From Puniceicoccus vermicola (lineage in GTDB: Bacteria > Verrucomicrobiota > Verrucomicrobiia > Opitutales > Puniceicoccaceae), in contig NZ_JACHVA010000102.1 in the NCBI RefSeq assembly GCF_014230055.1, positions 1 through 64,000 of the forward strand: a stretch of 64,000 nucleotides of DNA, in the 5' to 3' direction. Shown here piece after piece: positions 1 through 8,268 of this stretch. Under the pieces are notes generated by a model. The model did not search any database, was not told where the DNA came from, and worked only from the letters and a program-made list of their open reading frames with translations. The position numbers and the translations under genes are program-made. Numbering within the stretch: position 1 is the stretch's first letter; each line of letters begins with the position of its first letter.

Positions 1-828
1 TTGCCTTGGCACACCGTCAAACGCATTGACAAAGCTAGGTTGGTTCGGGAGTTGCCTGAAGTCGATTACGGTTCGCTCAGAACTCTGGTCATGGATGAGT
101 TCGCATTGCACAAGGGGCACCGCTACGCCTCCGTCGTAGCCGATGCGGACACTCGGCAAGTGCTTTGGATCGGTGAAGGGCGCAGTCGCGAATCCATACG
201 CCCCTTCTTTGAATCACTGGGCGAACACTGCGATCAAATCGAAGCGGTCGCGATGGATCAGAACAGCGCCTTTGACCTGGAGGTGAAGATGCACTGCCCG
301 AATGCGGAAGTCGTCTACGACCTTTTTCATGTCGTTGCCAAATACGGCCGTGAAGTCATCGACCGAGTCCGCGTGGATCAGGCCAATGAACTAAGGCAGA
401 ACAAGTCGGCTCGCAGAGCGGTCAAACGTAGCCGATGGTTACTTCTAAAGAACAAGGACAACCTCAATGAAGAAGAACTTGTCAGGCTCGAAGAGCTGAT
501 GAATGCCAACCAATCCTTGGCTCAAGTCTACGTCCTGAAAGAACAGCTCAAAGAACTATGGCGAAGCTCAAGCATCTGGGGCGCCTTCAAACGCTGGCGC
601 ACATGGTGGAGGATGTGCCGTGAGTCCAAAATCAAACCCCTGCTCGCCTTCGCTGATAAACTCAGACCCTACCTCCGTGGAATCATAGCCTCAGCCAAAT
701 ACCCACTCAACACCAGCGTGCTCGAGGGCATGAACAACAAGATCAAGGTCATCAAAAGAACCGCTTATGGCTTCAGGGATACGGAATACTTCTTCCTCAA
801 GATTAAGCATGCTTTCCCCGGTAAATGA
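1..828 (+). CDS. ISL3-family transposase, 5' part outside window
   Basis: The product resembles the DDE catalytic half of ISL3-family transposases. I see the expected acidic residues in order: an Asp in 'VMDEFALHKGHRY' (about residue 32), an Asp in 'AMDQNS' (about 86), and a Glu in 'LEGMNNKIK' near residue 242, followed by the typical C-terminal 'GFRDTEYFFLKI'. The usual N-terminal zinc-finger and helix-turn-helix part of the family (full length about 400 residues) is absent, and the frame is open at base 1. The TTG at base 1 is therefore probably not the true start; the gene continues upstream of the window. The last codons end 'HAFPGK', a normal ISL3 end, so the 3' side appears intact. Family assignment is strong; whether the element is active cannot be judged here. 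Confidence 0.85.
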   Translation: MPWHTVKRIDKARLVRELPEVDYGSLRTLVMDEFALHKGHRYASVVADADTRQVLWIGEGRSRESIRPFFESLGEHCDQIEAVAMDQNSAFDLEVKMHCPNAEVVYDLFHVVAKYGREVIDRVRVDQANELRQNKSARRAVKRSRWLLLKNKDNLNEEELVRLEELMNANQSLAQVYVLKEQLKELWRSSSIWGAFKRWRTWWRMCRESKIKPLLAFADKLRPYLRGIIASAKYPLNTSVLEGMNNKIKVIKRTAYGFRDTEYFFLKIKHAFPGK

Positions 829-839
829 CGATGAACCAA

Positions 840-868
840 AAAAAAGCCCGCCGAAGCGGGCTTTCGTT
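840..868 (-). terminator. Rho-independent terminator of the RRM protein gene
   Basis: The inverted repeat AAAGCCCGC/GCGGGCTTT with a short loop lies here. Read on the minus strand it is followed by a run of eight T (the A run at about 838-846 on the plus strand). It sits about 30 bases past the stop of the minus-strand RNA-binding protein gene. It also limits how far the IS element can extend to the right. Confidence 0.8.
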
Positions 869-898
869 GTTTGCGAAGAAATATTTCCTCGGGGAAGC

Positions 899-1231
899 CT
901 ATCGGCGTCCGCGGAAACCGCCTCCGCCCTGACCGCCACGACCACCGCCGTGACCGCCACGTTGACCGCCTCCACCAGGAGCGCGTTCTTCGCGAGGGCG
1001 AGCTTCATTGATTTTCAAAGCACGTCCGCCAACTTCTTGGCCGTTGAGTGCTTCGATTGCCGCGTGGGCTTCGTCATCATTATTCATGGTGACAAAACCG
1101 AAACCGCGGGGGCGACCGGTTTCACGGTCCGTGATCAGGTAAACCCGTTCCACGGCGCCGTATTCGCCAAAGAGCTGTTCAAGCTCAGTTCCGTCGATGT
1201 TGTAGGGAAGATTTCCCACGTAGATGTCCAC
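899..1231 (-). CDS. Glycine-rich RRM RNA-binding protein
   Basis: This is a 110-residue protein with one RNA recognition motif and an RGG-type tail. RNP2 'IYVGNL' is at residues 3-8 and RNP1 'RGFGFVTM' at 42-49, with the aromatic residues that stack on RNA. From about residue 80 it becomes Arg/Gly-rich (repeated GGG and RGG). Bacterial proteins of this family (cyanobacterial Rbp-like) bind single-stranded RNA and are often cold-induced; that role is known for the family, not shown here. The gene stands alone, with a long 5' leader rich in inverted repeats (1277-1331) and its own terminator. Confidence 0.9.
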   Translation of the reverse strand: MDIYVGNLPYNIDGTELEQLFGEYGAVERVYLITDRETGRPRGFGFVTMNNDDEAHAAIEALNGQEVGGRALKINEARPREERAPGGGGQRGGHGGGRGGQGGGGFRGRR

Positions 1232-1593
1232 TGTGATGTCCTTGTCTATTGATGCGCCGATTTGAGAACGGACGGTTTGGAAACGGCGCTTTCCAAGCCG
1301 CCATGCTGGATTCGTCGACGAAACGGCTTGGAATCTGAAGACCCGACAAACCGAGACCGCGGCGAAAGAGTGAAAACAATGATTGGGGAGAGCGGAGTCT
1401 GCGGATACTCCGTCTGGTGCGCTTGATGTCTGGTTTGCTTTTGCTTGGGGAAGTGGCCGTCCGAAGTGCGGCCTAATTACGATATTCGAGCCAGAGCAAG
1501 TGCGAGTCTGAAGAGAAGGTCAACCTCAATCGGCGCAGTCTCGATCAACATTTTACCCTTCATCTGGTCCAAAAATCGCTCTAGGTTGATCCT
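1232..1593. other. Intergenic region with nested inverted repeats
   Basis: This 362-base stretch separates the divergent RRM gene and the Tic20-like gene. I see no convincing gene. It holds TTGGAAA/TTTCCAA (1277-1296, 6-base loop), the arms CCAAGCCG (1293-1300) and CGGCTTGG (1324-1331), and between them the perfect palindrome TTCGTCGACGAA (1311-1322). CGGAGT/ACTCCG arms lie at about 1393-1412. The first group is 45-100 bases upstream of the RRM start and could fold in its mRNA leader. Confidence 0.5.
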
Positions 1594-1977
1594 ATGACTA
1601 CCGAACCCACTCCCTCCTCTCCTGAAACAACACCACCTCCGTCCGAACCGACGGCCGCGAAAACCAACTACGATCCCAAGATCGTCGGAATCGTTTCCTA
1701 CATCACCTTAATTGACTGGATTGTCGCCATCATCATGAACAACCCGAAGACTGAATTCGGATCGTTCCACATCCGGCAATCTCTCGGGATCATGCTCCTC
1801 ATGTTTGTAGCTGGCTTTATCATGATTATTCCGGTCATTGGCTGGATTCTCGGGCTGATCGGCTATCTCGCAGGATTCGTCTTCTGGATCATGGGTCTCA
1901 TTGGTGCGATCCAAGGCAGTAAAAATCCCGTCCCCCTTATCGGAGACAAAGCCCAAGAGTGGTTCCAAGCTCTTTGA
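1594..1977 (+). CDS. Tic20/DUF4870-like small membrane protein
   Basis: This 127-residue protein has a Thr/Pro-rich N-terminus (about residues 1-30) followed by three closely spaced hydrophobic segments (roughly 35-52, 60-80 and 82-105). The pattern 'FHIRQS' before the second segment and a charged end 'PLIGDKAQEWF' are typical of DUF4870/Tic20-like membrane proteins. The function of that family in bacteria is not established. It is a single-gene unit: a strong terminator follows 34 bases after the stop, and the next gene is on the other strand. Confidence 0.65.
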   Translation: MTTEPTPSSPETTPPPSEPTAAKTNYDPKIVGIVSYITLIDWIVAIIMNNPKTEFGSFHIRQSLGIMLLMFVAGFIMIIPVIGWILGLIGYLAGFVFWIMGLIGAIQGSKNPVPLIGDKAQEWFQAL

Positions 1978-2010
1978 GCCGAATCGGTTCTCTCAGATTT
2001 TTTAATTCCC

Positions 2011-2043
2011 GCGCCCGTTCCTCTCGAACGGGCGCTTTTTTTT
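2011..2043 (+). terminator. Strong Rho-independent terminator
   Basis: A perfect 10-base stem, GCGCCCGTTC (2011-2020) and GAACGGGCGC (2026-2035), with a CTCTC loop, is followed by eight T (2036-2043). It ends the Tic20-like gene. The opposite side has no long A/T tract directly at the stem, so it should work mainly on the plus strand. Confidence 0.93.
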
Positions 2044-2065
2044 GGCGACTCGCCCGTTTTTCGAC

Positions 2066-2533
2066 CTAAAGAAATTTCTCCAAGCTCGAATTCAGAGAGC
2101 GAATCGTCTTCGCCTCCGGGGACTGTGACTCGATAAGAGCAAAATCTTCAAACTCGAATCCAGGACCTACAGTGCATCCGACCAAGACTTCAGCACCGAG
2201 TGGTTCCGCGGCCTGCCAACCCCCTTTTCGTACCACATAGCAATGAGGGAAAGTCTCGCCCCCAACGACGATTTTCTCAACTCGGTCGCTCCCGGGTTCC
2301 CATTGATAGAGGATCACCCCTTCCCCCTCATAAAGATGCCAAACCTCGTCACTGAGCACTCGGTGAAAGCGACTCACCTCCCCTTGCTTGAGATGGAAAT
2401 AAATATGAGTCACGGCCGAACGTTCCGAGCGACCATCTTCTGGCGTCACTCGTTCGGCCGACTTGAAAAGCTCTCGAAAGGCCCCGCCTTCAGGATGTGG
2501 CTCCAATCCAAACTGACCTCTCCAATCGTCCAT
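2066..2533 (-). CDS. Cupin_5 (DUF985) family protein
   Basis: This 155-residue protein is a compact cupin of the DUF985 family (yeast YML079w-like). The family start 'GLEPHPEGGAFRE' is at residues 10-22, followed by beta strands with 'THIYFHLKQGEVSRFHRV' and 'EVWHLYEGE', then 'VGCTVGPGFEFEDF' near the end. These His/Glu positions form the cupin pocket; the physiological ligand is unknown for the family. It is the last gene of a minus-strand run after the MFS transporter and the MidA-like methyltransferase, 32 bases downstream of the latter. Confidence 0.85.
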   Translation of the reverse strand: MDDWRGQFGLEPHPEGGAFRELFKSAERVTPEDGRSERSAVTHIYFHLKQGEVSRFHRVLSDEVWHLYEGEGVILYQWEPGSDRVEKIVVGGETFPHCYVVRKGGWQAAEPLGAEVLVGCTVGPGFEFEDFALIESQSPEAKTIRSLNSSLEKFL

Positions 2534-2565
2534 AGAAACAAGCGTTCGAAATCAATCGTTCAGAG

Positions 2566-3552
2566 TCAACGAATTCCCCACACCGCTTGAAAAGCCGCTC
2601 CCAAATGGACGGGGTTGAGCAATTGCATCAGCCGTGCCCGGTGGGAAGCTGCCTCCGGAGAAGCTCCTCCTTCGACGATGCCCTGGATTGCTCGGGAGGC
2701 CTTTTCCATGAAAAACGCTTCCTGACGTTGTGGCCCACCGGCCTGGAACCCATTGCGCTCAAGGACAGAGATCACTCGATCCCAGCAGACATTGCAGGTC
2801 AGATCCTGGTGACCCGGCTGAGCCAACAAGTTTGCAATCTGCTGGTGGCGGAAATATGCGCGACCGGTTCCACCGGGCAGGTTCTTCACCAATGCTTCCC
2901 AGAATGATCCGTAATCGAGGGTCAAAAAGATCCCCTTCCACTCGCTCCGGAGATATCCTTCGAGCACCGAATCCACCTCCACGGAAAGATCCAACCGATA
3001 CCCCTCGGGAGCCACCTCCGGCAATACTTCGCTCAACTTCAGCGCATCTTCACTCTCGGGTCGGCTGAAAATTTCGCAAAGACTTTCATCCTCGGCCTGG
3101 CCGACAAAAACTTCCTTCCACTCCCCTCCTTCGAAAATCAACCGGACGAAGGGCTGCGCATCCAACCACTCATTGGCGAAGAGGACGGTCGGCCCGGTGA
3201 GCTCCGGAACCTCTTCCCCGAGCCGAACCACCTGCGACGATCCGAAGGGATGATCCTCCCCACTCAGCAAGGAGGTCTCCGGCTCCGCCGCCACTTCGAC
3301 AAAAGTGAACTCGCCCAAATCCGCCTCTTCCAGCAAGGACCGAATCGCCTCCACCACAAGCGGGCCAAAGACACTGCGCACGGCCAGATTGGTCTGAAAA
3401 TCAGCCTGTTGCGTGGCTCCGACTCTCTTCCGGTCCTTGCGGTAGTAGCCGTGCTCCGGATCGTAGAGCGCAAGGCGCGAAAATTCGACAAATGGAATGC
3501 GGTCTTTTTTCTGCAAGGCCAATTTCAAACCCGGATGTTCCCACTCAGACAT
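2566..3552 (-). CDS. MidA/NDUFAF7-like SAM-dependent methyltransferase
   Basis: This 328-residue protein belongs to the DUF185/MidA family. The family signature 'FVEFSRLALYDPEHGYY' is at residues 21-37, and 'FANEWLDAQPF' corresponds to the conserved N-E-x-x-D-A-x-P motif. The mitochondrial member NDUFAF7 methylates an arginine of a complex I subunit; the bacterial substrate is not known. The glycine-rich SAM loop is less obvious than in classic methyltransferases ('FVEVAAEPE'). Its start overlaps the end of the MFS gene by 8 bases, so the two are probably translated together. Confidence 0.8.
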   Translation of the reverse strand: MSEWEHPGLKLALQKKDRIPFVEFSRLALYDPEHGYYRKDRKRVGATQQADFQTNLAVRSVFGPLVVEAIRSLLEEADLGEFTFVEVAAEPETSLLSGEDHPFGSSQVVRLGEEVPELTGPTVLFANEWLDAQPFVRLIFEGGEWKEVFVGQAEDESLCEIFSRPESEDALKLSEVLPEVAPEGYRLDLSVEVDSVLEGYLRSEWKGIFLTLDYGSFWEALVKNLPGGTGRAYFRHQQIANLLAQPGHQDLTCNVCWDRVISVLERNGFQAGGPQRQEAFFMEKASRAIQGIVEGGASPEAASHRARLMQLLNPVHLGAAFQAVWGIR

Positions 3553-4918
3553 TTCCCATCCCCTCCTCTGCTTGTTGTAGTTTCAGCTGCGGATTATCCG
3601 CAAAGATACCCGCGATAAAGAAAATAATCGGAGCAATAAATCCAAGGCCAATGGCGGCGTGATAACTACCCAGATAGTCATAGCTGAGGCTGAAAACAAT
3701 GGGCCCCAAGGCACTGGCAATGACCATCGAGGCCATATTGAACCCGGAGATCGCCCCCAATGCTTCTCGCCCATAGAAACGAGCCCAGACCGTTCCCATC
3801 ACGGGTGCGAACGACCCTCCGCAGATCGCGAGTCCGACCATGAATCCTCCCAAAGCGAACGCCCCCGAGGCGAAGTAGAGCGAAGCCGGGAAAAGGCCCA
3901 GGCCAAAGCAGAAGGTTAGGAACGAATACTTGATGCGCGTTCGGTCGATGAGCCAGCCGATGAAAAGGCTCACAAACACGGTCAACACCGAGGCAGGCAA
4001 GAAAACACGGAGGATGTGAGCCTCCGGGATATTCAGATCTTCGGCCACCGAAAGAAGGTTGAAGGTGAAACCGGTAATGAAAAATGCCTGAAAGGAGAGG
4101 CCGATGTTGTAGACCCAGAAGGAATAAGTTCGCATCACTTCACGCTTGGTGAAGGACCGTACCACCTGGTTGTCCCGATTGACCCGGGCGCCAGGCTTTA
4201 CCGTTCGACCTCCATCCATTTTTAAACCGCACTCCTCCGGATTATCGCGAAAGAACAACCAAGCCAGGAGAATGAAGAAGGCACCGCTGAGCAGCGAAAG
4301 CAGGAGCCAGGCACCACGCCATCCCGCGCAGTTGATTAACGAGTTAAGCGCGAGCGGGGCCGACGAAAAGCCAAAGGAGACGATAATGCCACTCACCGCC
4401 GAAACCCGTCCGCGGAACAGATCAAACCACTTCGCAATCATGTTGCGAGAGGCCAGCGTCATCAGTCCTTGTCCGAAAAAGCGGAGGAGAAAAAAACCAA
4501 TCGTCACCGCAATAAAACGAGCGACGAGATTCCAACTCCCCTGGCTCCCAAAGGCAAAGAAGGCGGCAATCCGATCCACTTGGGACAATAGGGTCAGTGC
4601 CAAAAACATCCCAAATCCGGCCGCAACCGCTCCCTTGCGAATGCCGTTCCGATCGAGACTGCGTCCCATCGGCGTTACGAGCAATCCACTGGCAATGGTT
4701 CCAATGAGATAGGCAGTGCTGATCGAGGTCCGAGAGATTCGAAGACTCTCGATCAAATGGTCCGTAAAGACGCTCACCCCCATCGTCTGCCCGGGAATGC
4801 TGCAGATGATCCCGATGGTCCCAACGGCTGCGATCACCCAACCGTAAAAGACCCGGGGCCTCGCCGGAGAGAACGGAAAATGAGGCGAGAAGATTCCGGA
4901 ATGATTCGAGCGTTTCAC
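3545..4918 (-). CDS. MFS transporter
   Basis: This 457-residue protein has about 12 hydrophobic segments and the loop 'GRSLDRNGIRK' between helices 2 and 3, matching the major facilitator motif G-x-L-x-D-R-x-G-x-R. A second related loop, 'GWLIDRTRIK', occurs in the C-terminal half. The N-terminal 'YGWVIAAVGTIGIICSIPGQTMGVSVF' style is like oxalate/formate-antiporter-type and monocarboxylate carriers. The substrate cannot be read from the sequence. It leads the MFS-midA-cupin run. Confidence 0.85.
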   Translation of the reverse strand: MKRSNHSGIFSPHFPFSPARPRVFYGWVIAAVGTIGIICSIPGQTMGVSVFTDHLIESLRISRTSISTAYLIGTIASGLLVTPMGRSLDRNGIRKGAVAAGFGMFLALTLLSQVDRIAAFFAFGSQGSWNLVARFIAVTIGFFLLRFFGQGLMTLASRNMIAKWFDLFRGRVSAVSGIIVSFGFSSAPLALNSLINCAGWRGAWLLLSLLSGAFFILLAWLFFRDNPEECGLKMDGGRTVKPGARVNRDNQVVRSFTKREVMRTYSFWVYNIGLSFQAFFITGFTFNLLSVAEDLNIPEAHILRVFLPASVLTVFVSLFIGWLIDRTRIKYSFLTFCFGLGLFPASLYFASGAFALGGFMVGLAICGGSFAPVMGTVWARFYGREALGAISGFNMASMVIASALGPIVFSLSYDYLGSYHAAIGLGFIAPIIFFIAGIFADNPQLKLQQAEEGMGNV

Positions 4919-5014
4919 CCGATTACACTATGAGCTAGCCGACGCCAAACAAGCGACATTCCCAACCAATCCGTCTTTTCCAGACGGAGTCGTTCCGAAA
5001 CCGGAGGGATCTCC

Positions 5015-5758
5015 TCAGTCCGAGAGGAGATCGTCGGCGATGTCGAAGTTTGCGAAAACACTTTTCACATCCTCCAGATCGTCGAGCGCATCGATCAAAC
5101 GCAACACCTGGCGAGCCACATCGGCATCCGTCACGGGAACCGGCGTTTGTGGCAGGTAGGCCAACTCAGCGGATTCGGTCTCGATCCCCGCTTTTTCCAA
5201 GGCTTGAACGACATTATCAAACTCGGTCATCTCACAAAGAACCTCAAAGTGGTCCTCGTTGTTGATGATATCCTCAGCTCCTGCCTCAATCGCCACTTCC
5301 ATCAATTGCTCCTCATCCGTTTTGTCCGAGGAGATCAGGAATTGGCCCTTGCGTTGAAAATTGTAGGAAAGAGCACCAGCCCCAGCCAGATTACCACCGT
5401 TCTTGGTGAAAGTGCTGCGCACCTCCGAGGCACTCCGGTTCTTGTTGTCGGTCGTCACCTCGACGATGAGTCCCACGCCCCCCGGGCCGTAGCCTTCGTA
5501 GGTGAGCTCCTCAATGATCGTACCCTCAAGCTCGCCCGTCCCTTTCTTGATCGCACGCTCAATGTTGTCCGCCGGCATATTGGCGGCCTTCGCCTTCGCG
5601 ATGTTCGTGCGCAGTCTCGGATTGAATTCGGGATCCCCGCCTCCATCACGAGCAGAAAGGGTGAGTTCCTTACTGATGACGCTAAAAATCTTTCCGCGCT
5701 TCGCATCGATCGCGGCCTTATGGCGTTTGGTAGTCGCCCATTTACTGTGTCCGGACAT
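5015..5758 (-). CDS. yebC: YebC/TACO1-family protein
   Basis: This 247-residue protein starts 'MSGHSKWATTKRHKAAIDAKRGK', cut here only in the family sense: it is the invariant N-terminus of the family, and all three domains are present. The motif 'NMPADNIERAIKKGTGE' (about residues 60-76) and the central 'YEGYGPGGVGLIVE' are diagnostic. Members were described as DNA-binding regulators (PmpR), and related proteins (TACO1, YebC2) act on ribosomes to help translate difficult stretches; which applies here is not known. It lies 90 bases downstream of yidC on the same strand. Confidence 0.95.
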   Translation of the reverse strand: MSGHSKWATTKRHKAAIDAKRGKIFSVISKELTLSARDGGGDPEFNPRLRTNIAKAKAANMPADNIERAIKKGTGELEGTIIEELTYEGYGPGGVGLIVEVTTDNKNRSASEVRSTFTKNGGNLAGAGALSYNFQRKGQFLISSDKTDEEQLMEVAIEAGAEDIINNEDHFEVLCEMTEFDNVVQALEKAGIETESAELAYLPQTPVPVTDADVARQVLRLIDALDDLEDVKSVFANFDIADDLLSD

Positions 5759-5848
5759 AGAGAACGATATTGAGGTTAGGGAATTTCAGATCAAGGGGAT
5801 TGTTTGGGCTCACTCCTCACTCGGAAACGAGCCCCCAACGGTCCCACA

Positions 5849-7714
5849 CTACTTCTTTGCAGAGATCCGCTTCTTTTTCTTCTTGTTGCCGGGAATGACG
5901 ACTGGCTCGTTTGCCACGTCATCCCGCTTGTTCGTGATGTACTGCTGGAGAATCGTCAGCAAATTCTGCACGGTCCAGTAAACCACCAGACCGGAGCTGA
6001 AGTTGTAGAGGAAGATCAAGAAGATGAAGGGCAGGAACTTCATGATCTTCTGCTGCGTCGCATCCCCCGAAGCCATCGCGGGCGTCATCCGCATCTGGAA
6101 GAACATCGTCACTCCCATGATCAGGGGAAGAATGTTGATCGGAAAATCAAAGATATAGGCTACCGTATCCGGCTGCGAAAGGTCATTGATCCAGAGGAAC
6201 GGCGCGTAACGCAACTCCGAGGCTGTCCGCAGCATCCAGAACAGTCCGAAGAAAATCGGCATCTGAATGAAGATCGGCAAACAACCCGCCGCCGGATTCA
6301 CCTTGTTTTCGCGGAAGAGACGCATCGTCTCTTTCTGCATTTTCTGCGGATTGTCCTTAAACTTTTCCCGGATCTCCTTCAGGGGCTCCTGAATCTTCCG
6401 CATCCGCTTTTGCGAGGCGGCAGCCTTTGCGGTCAACGGCCAGAAGCAGACCTTGATGATGATGGTCATCACCACGATCGACCAACCCCAACTCGGAATC
6501 ACCGAATGGATGCCGTAGAGGAAGAACATCAGAATCTTGCTGAAGAATCCGAAGAACCCAAACTGCATCACCTCTTCCTGATGATCTCCGAGCTTGGACA
6601 AACGCTTAAATTCTTTCGGACCCGTATAGAATTCGAGTTCGATCGATTTACTCTCTCCCGCATCAATTCGGGAGATGGGGAAGGCGAGACTTGCCCGGAC
6701 CGCATCCACGGTATCCGTATCCGACGCCAACTCGGCGGGGGTCAAATGAGTCTCGGTCGTGAAGAAACCATTGCTCTTCATCCCCTCGCCTACCGTCGCA
6801 ACGAAGGCGAAATACTGATTTTTCACGACTCCCCAGTAGAGATTGGAGACCGTTTCTTGAACTTTTGGCCGAGCTTCCCGAGCACCGATGCCGAGAATTC
6901 CACCGCTCCCTTCGAAAACCTTACGGCCAATGAACTCGGTGTCCTCGCCATTGAAATATCCAAAATTCAGGAAATCGCCCCGCTTGTCATTCCCGAGCGA
7001 GTAGACGGTCCCCAAATTCACATAGACCCCTGTGCTGGATTCCAGCGGCTGATCTGCATGGTTGATAAACTCTGTCTCGTGCCGGATCAGGTAAGCGTCC
7101 TCTTCCGAATCCCCCGCTGGCGAGATCTCATAACTGCGTCGGACAGCAATGCCTCCGCCCATTTTACGCTCGAAAACAATTTTCGTCGCGGTCGTCTCGG
7201 CTTCGACGATCTCATAAGTCCCCTTGTAGGACAACTCGGACTCCGGACCGCGAAAGCTCAGTCCCAGGGACGGAAGAGCGGCCCCCGAGTTAAATACGAA
7301 CGTATCGGGTCCCCCCTGCTTGGTTTTGAGGAAATGGACCTGCTTGATGGCACCACCACGAGTCGTGAAATCAACAGAGATGAAGTCGTTGCTGAGCGAA
7401 CGAATCGTCGCTGGCTCCTCCTCGATCTTCTCGATCTTTTTCGCCTCCTGTTCGGTAACCGGGCTGAAAACCGATTCTGACACGGAGTCCGCTGATGCAT
7501 CCTCCGCCTCAGACTGAGTGGACACGGAATCATCCAATGCCCCCAGTCCGCTTTGCGGAGCCTCCTCGGTCACCGTGGTCTCCGACTCTTCGACAACAGT
7601 CTGCTCAACAGGGTCAACCGGAACCGGTTCGACTCGCTGAGAACTTTGGTAAAACATCAGGCCAAACGCCGCCAGGATGCAGGCGAGGCCAATTACTACA
7701 TTCTTCTTATCCAT
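5849..7714 (-). CDS. yidC: Membrane protein insertase YidC
   Basis: This 621-residue inner-membrane protein inserts and folds membrane proteins, alone or with SecYEG. An N-terminal helix (about residues 6-23) is followed by an acidic linker, a large periplasmic beta domain (about 95-385), and a C-terminal five-helix insertase core with 'NPAAGCLPIFIQMPIFFGLFWML' style sequence, split here by helices typical of YidC/Oxa1. The tail is very basic ('NKKKKKR'), as in YidC proteins that contact the ribosome. Its ATG overlaps the end of rnpA by 8 bases, so there is no room for yidD between them. Confidence 0.97.
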   Translation of the reverse strand: MDKKNVVIGLACILAAFGLMFYQSSQRVEPVPVDPVEQTVVEESETTVTEEAPQSGLGALDDSVSTQSEAEDASADSVSESVFSPVTEQEAKKIEKIEEEPATIRSLSNDFISVDFTTRGGAIKQVHFLKTKQGGPDTFVFNSGAALPSLGLSFRGPESELSYKGTYEIVEAETTATKIVFERKMGGGIAVRRSYEISPAGDSEEDAYLIRHETEFINHADQPLESSTGVYVNLGTVYSLGNDKRGDFLNFGYFNGEDTEFIGRKVFEGSGGILGIGAREARPKVQETVSNLYWGVVKNQYFAFVATVGEGMKSNGFFTTETHLTPAELASDTDTVDAVRASLAFPISRIDAGESKSIELEFYTGPKEFKRLSKLGDHQEEVMQFGFFGFFSKILMFFLYGIHSVIPSWGWSIVVMTIIIKVCFWPLTAKAAASQKRMRKIQEPLKEIREKFKDNPQKMQKETMRLFRENKVNPAAGCLPIFIQMPIFFGLFWMLRTASELRYAPFLWINDLSQPDTVAYIFDFPINILPLIMGVTMFFQMRMTPAMASGDATQQKIMKFLPFIFLIFLYNFSSGLVVYWTVQNLLTILQQYITNKRDDVANEPVVIPGNKKKKKRISAKK

Positions 7715-8072
7715 TTACTCGAAGATGGGACTCGTTACGCCATGCCCGAAGAGCATGCGCGAATTGTTGCTTCAGTTCAGAAAAAGGAACGCGGTCAACT
7801 CCCTTGCGGGCAATGACCACGAGATCAATCGGTCCGGAGAACTCCGGAGTTATGGCACGAAAAATCTCGCGAAAACGACGTTTCACGAGATTACGGGTGA
7901 CGGCGGGTCCGATTCGACGAGAGACCGCCAGCCCCAAGCGTGATGGAAGCACTGAATCTTCTCGCTCACACACTTGCAGGTGGAAATATCGCCCGGGAAC
8001 CCATTTCCCAGCACGCCGCAACCGGATGAACTCACTGCTCTTCCGGAGCCGGCACTCCCGGGAGAAGCGCAT
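7707..8072 (-). CDS. rnpA: Ribonuclease P protein component
   Basis: RnpA is the protein subunit of RNase P, which trims the 5' ends of tRNA precursors together with the RnpB RNA. The protein is 121 residues from the ATG at 8072. It opens 'MRFSRECRLRKSSEFIRLRR' and contains the RNR motif 'AVTRNLVKRRFREIFR', which contacts the RNA. A longer open frame reaches back to 8243 but overlaps rpmH entirely, so I chose 8072, 4 bases after the rpmH stop. The order rpmH-rnpA-yidC is the usual one in bacteria. Confidence 0.95.
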   Translation of the reverse strand: MRFSRECRLRKSSEFIRLRRAGKWVPGRYFHLQVCEREDSVLPSRLGLAVSRRIGPAVTRNLVKRRFREIFRAITPEFSGPIDLVVIARKGVDRVPFSELKQQFAHALRAWRNESHLRVNG

Positions 8073-8076
8073 CCAA

Positions 8077-8217
8077 TTACTTGGAGGCGGACAGACTTGC
8101 CCGCCCTTTGCGCCGGCGCGCAGCAAGGATCTTGCGACCAGACTTGGTCGAGTTACGTTTACGGAAGCCGAACTTGCGAGCTCGCTTGATTTTGGAAGGA
8201 CGGTATGTCGGTTGCAT
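8077..8217 (-). CDS. rpmH: 50S ribosomal protein L34
   Basis: This 46-residue basic protein, '[19 protein letters not shown]' onward, is clearly L34, with the conserved '[16 protein letters not shown]' near the end. I chose the ATG at 8217 because the family starts here and a GAGAG element precedes it by about five bases; the open frame upstream to 8268 is not part of the family. It heads the rpmH-rnpA-yidC unit. Confidence 0.96.
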   Translation of the reverse strand: MQPTYRPSKIKRARKFGFRKRNSTKSGRKILAARRRKGRASLSASK

Positions 8218-8268
8218 GGTTCTCTCGAAAAAAGAGGAGACAAAAACGAATCTGCCCCTGCGTGTCAA

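Noticed and set aside
767-1252. A 161-codon plus-strand frame opposite the RRM protein gene.
   Set aside because: Its Ala/Thr/Ser-rich product is a reverse reading of the glycine-rich tail and RRM codons.
4970-4988. Hairpin TCCGTCT/AGACGGA between yebC and the MFS gene, as a terminator.
   Set aside because: The stem is short and neither strand has a T run after it.
5804-7480. A 558-codon open frame on the plus strand opposite yidC.
   Set aside because: It is antisense to a certain gene, has His/Arg/Glu-rich composition without any domain, and arises from the strong codon bias of yidC.
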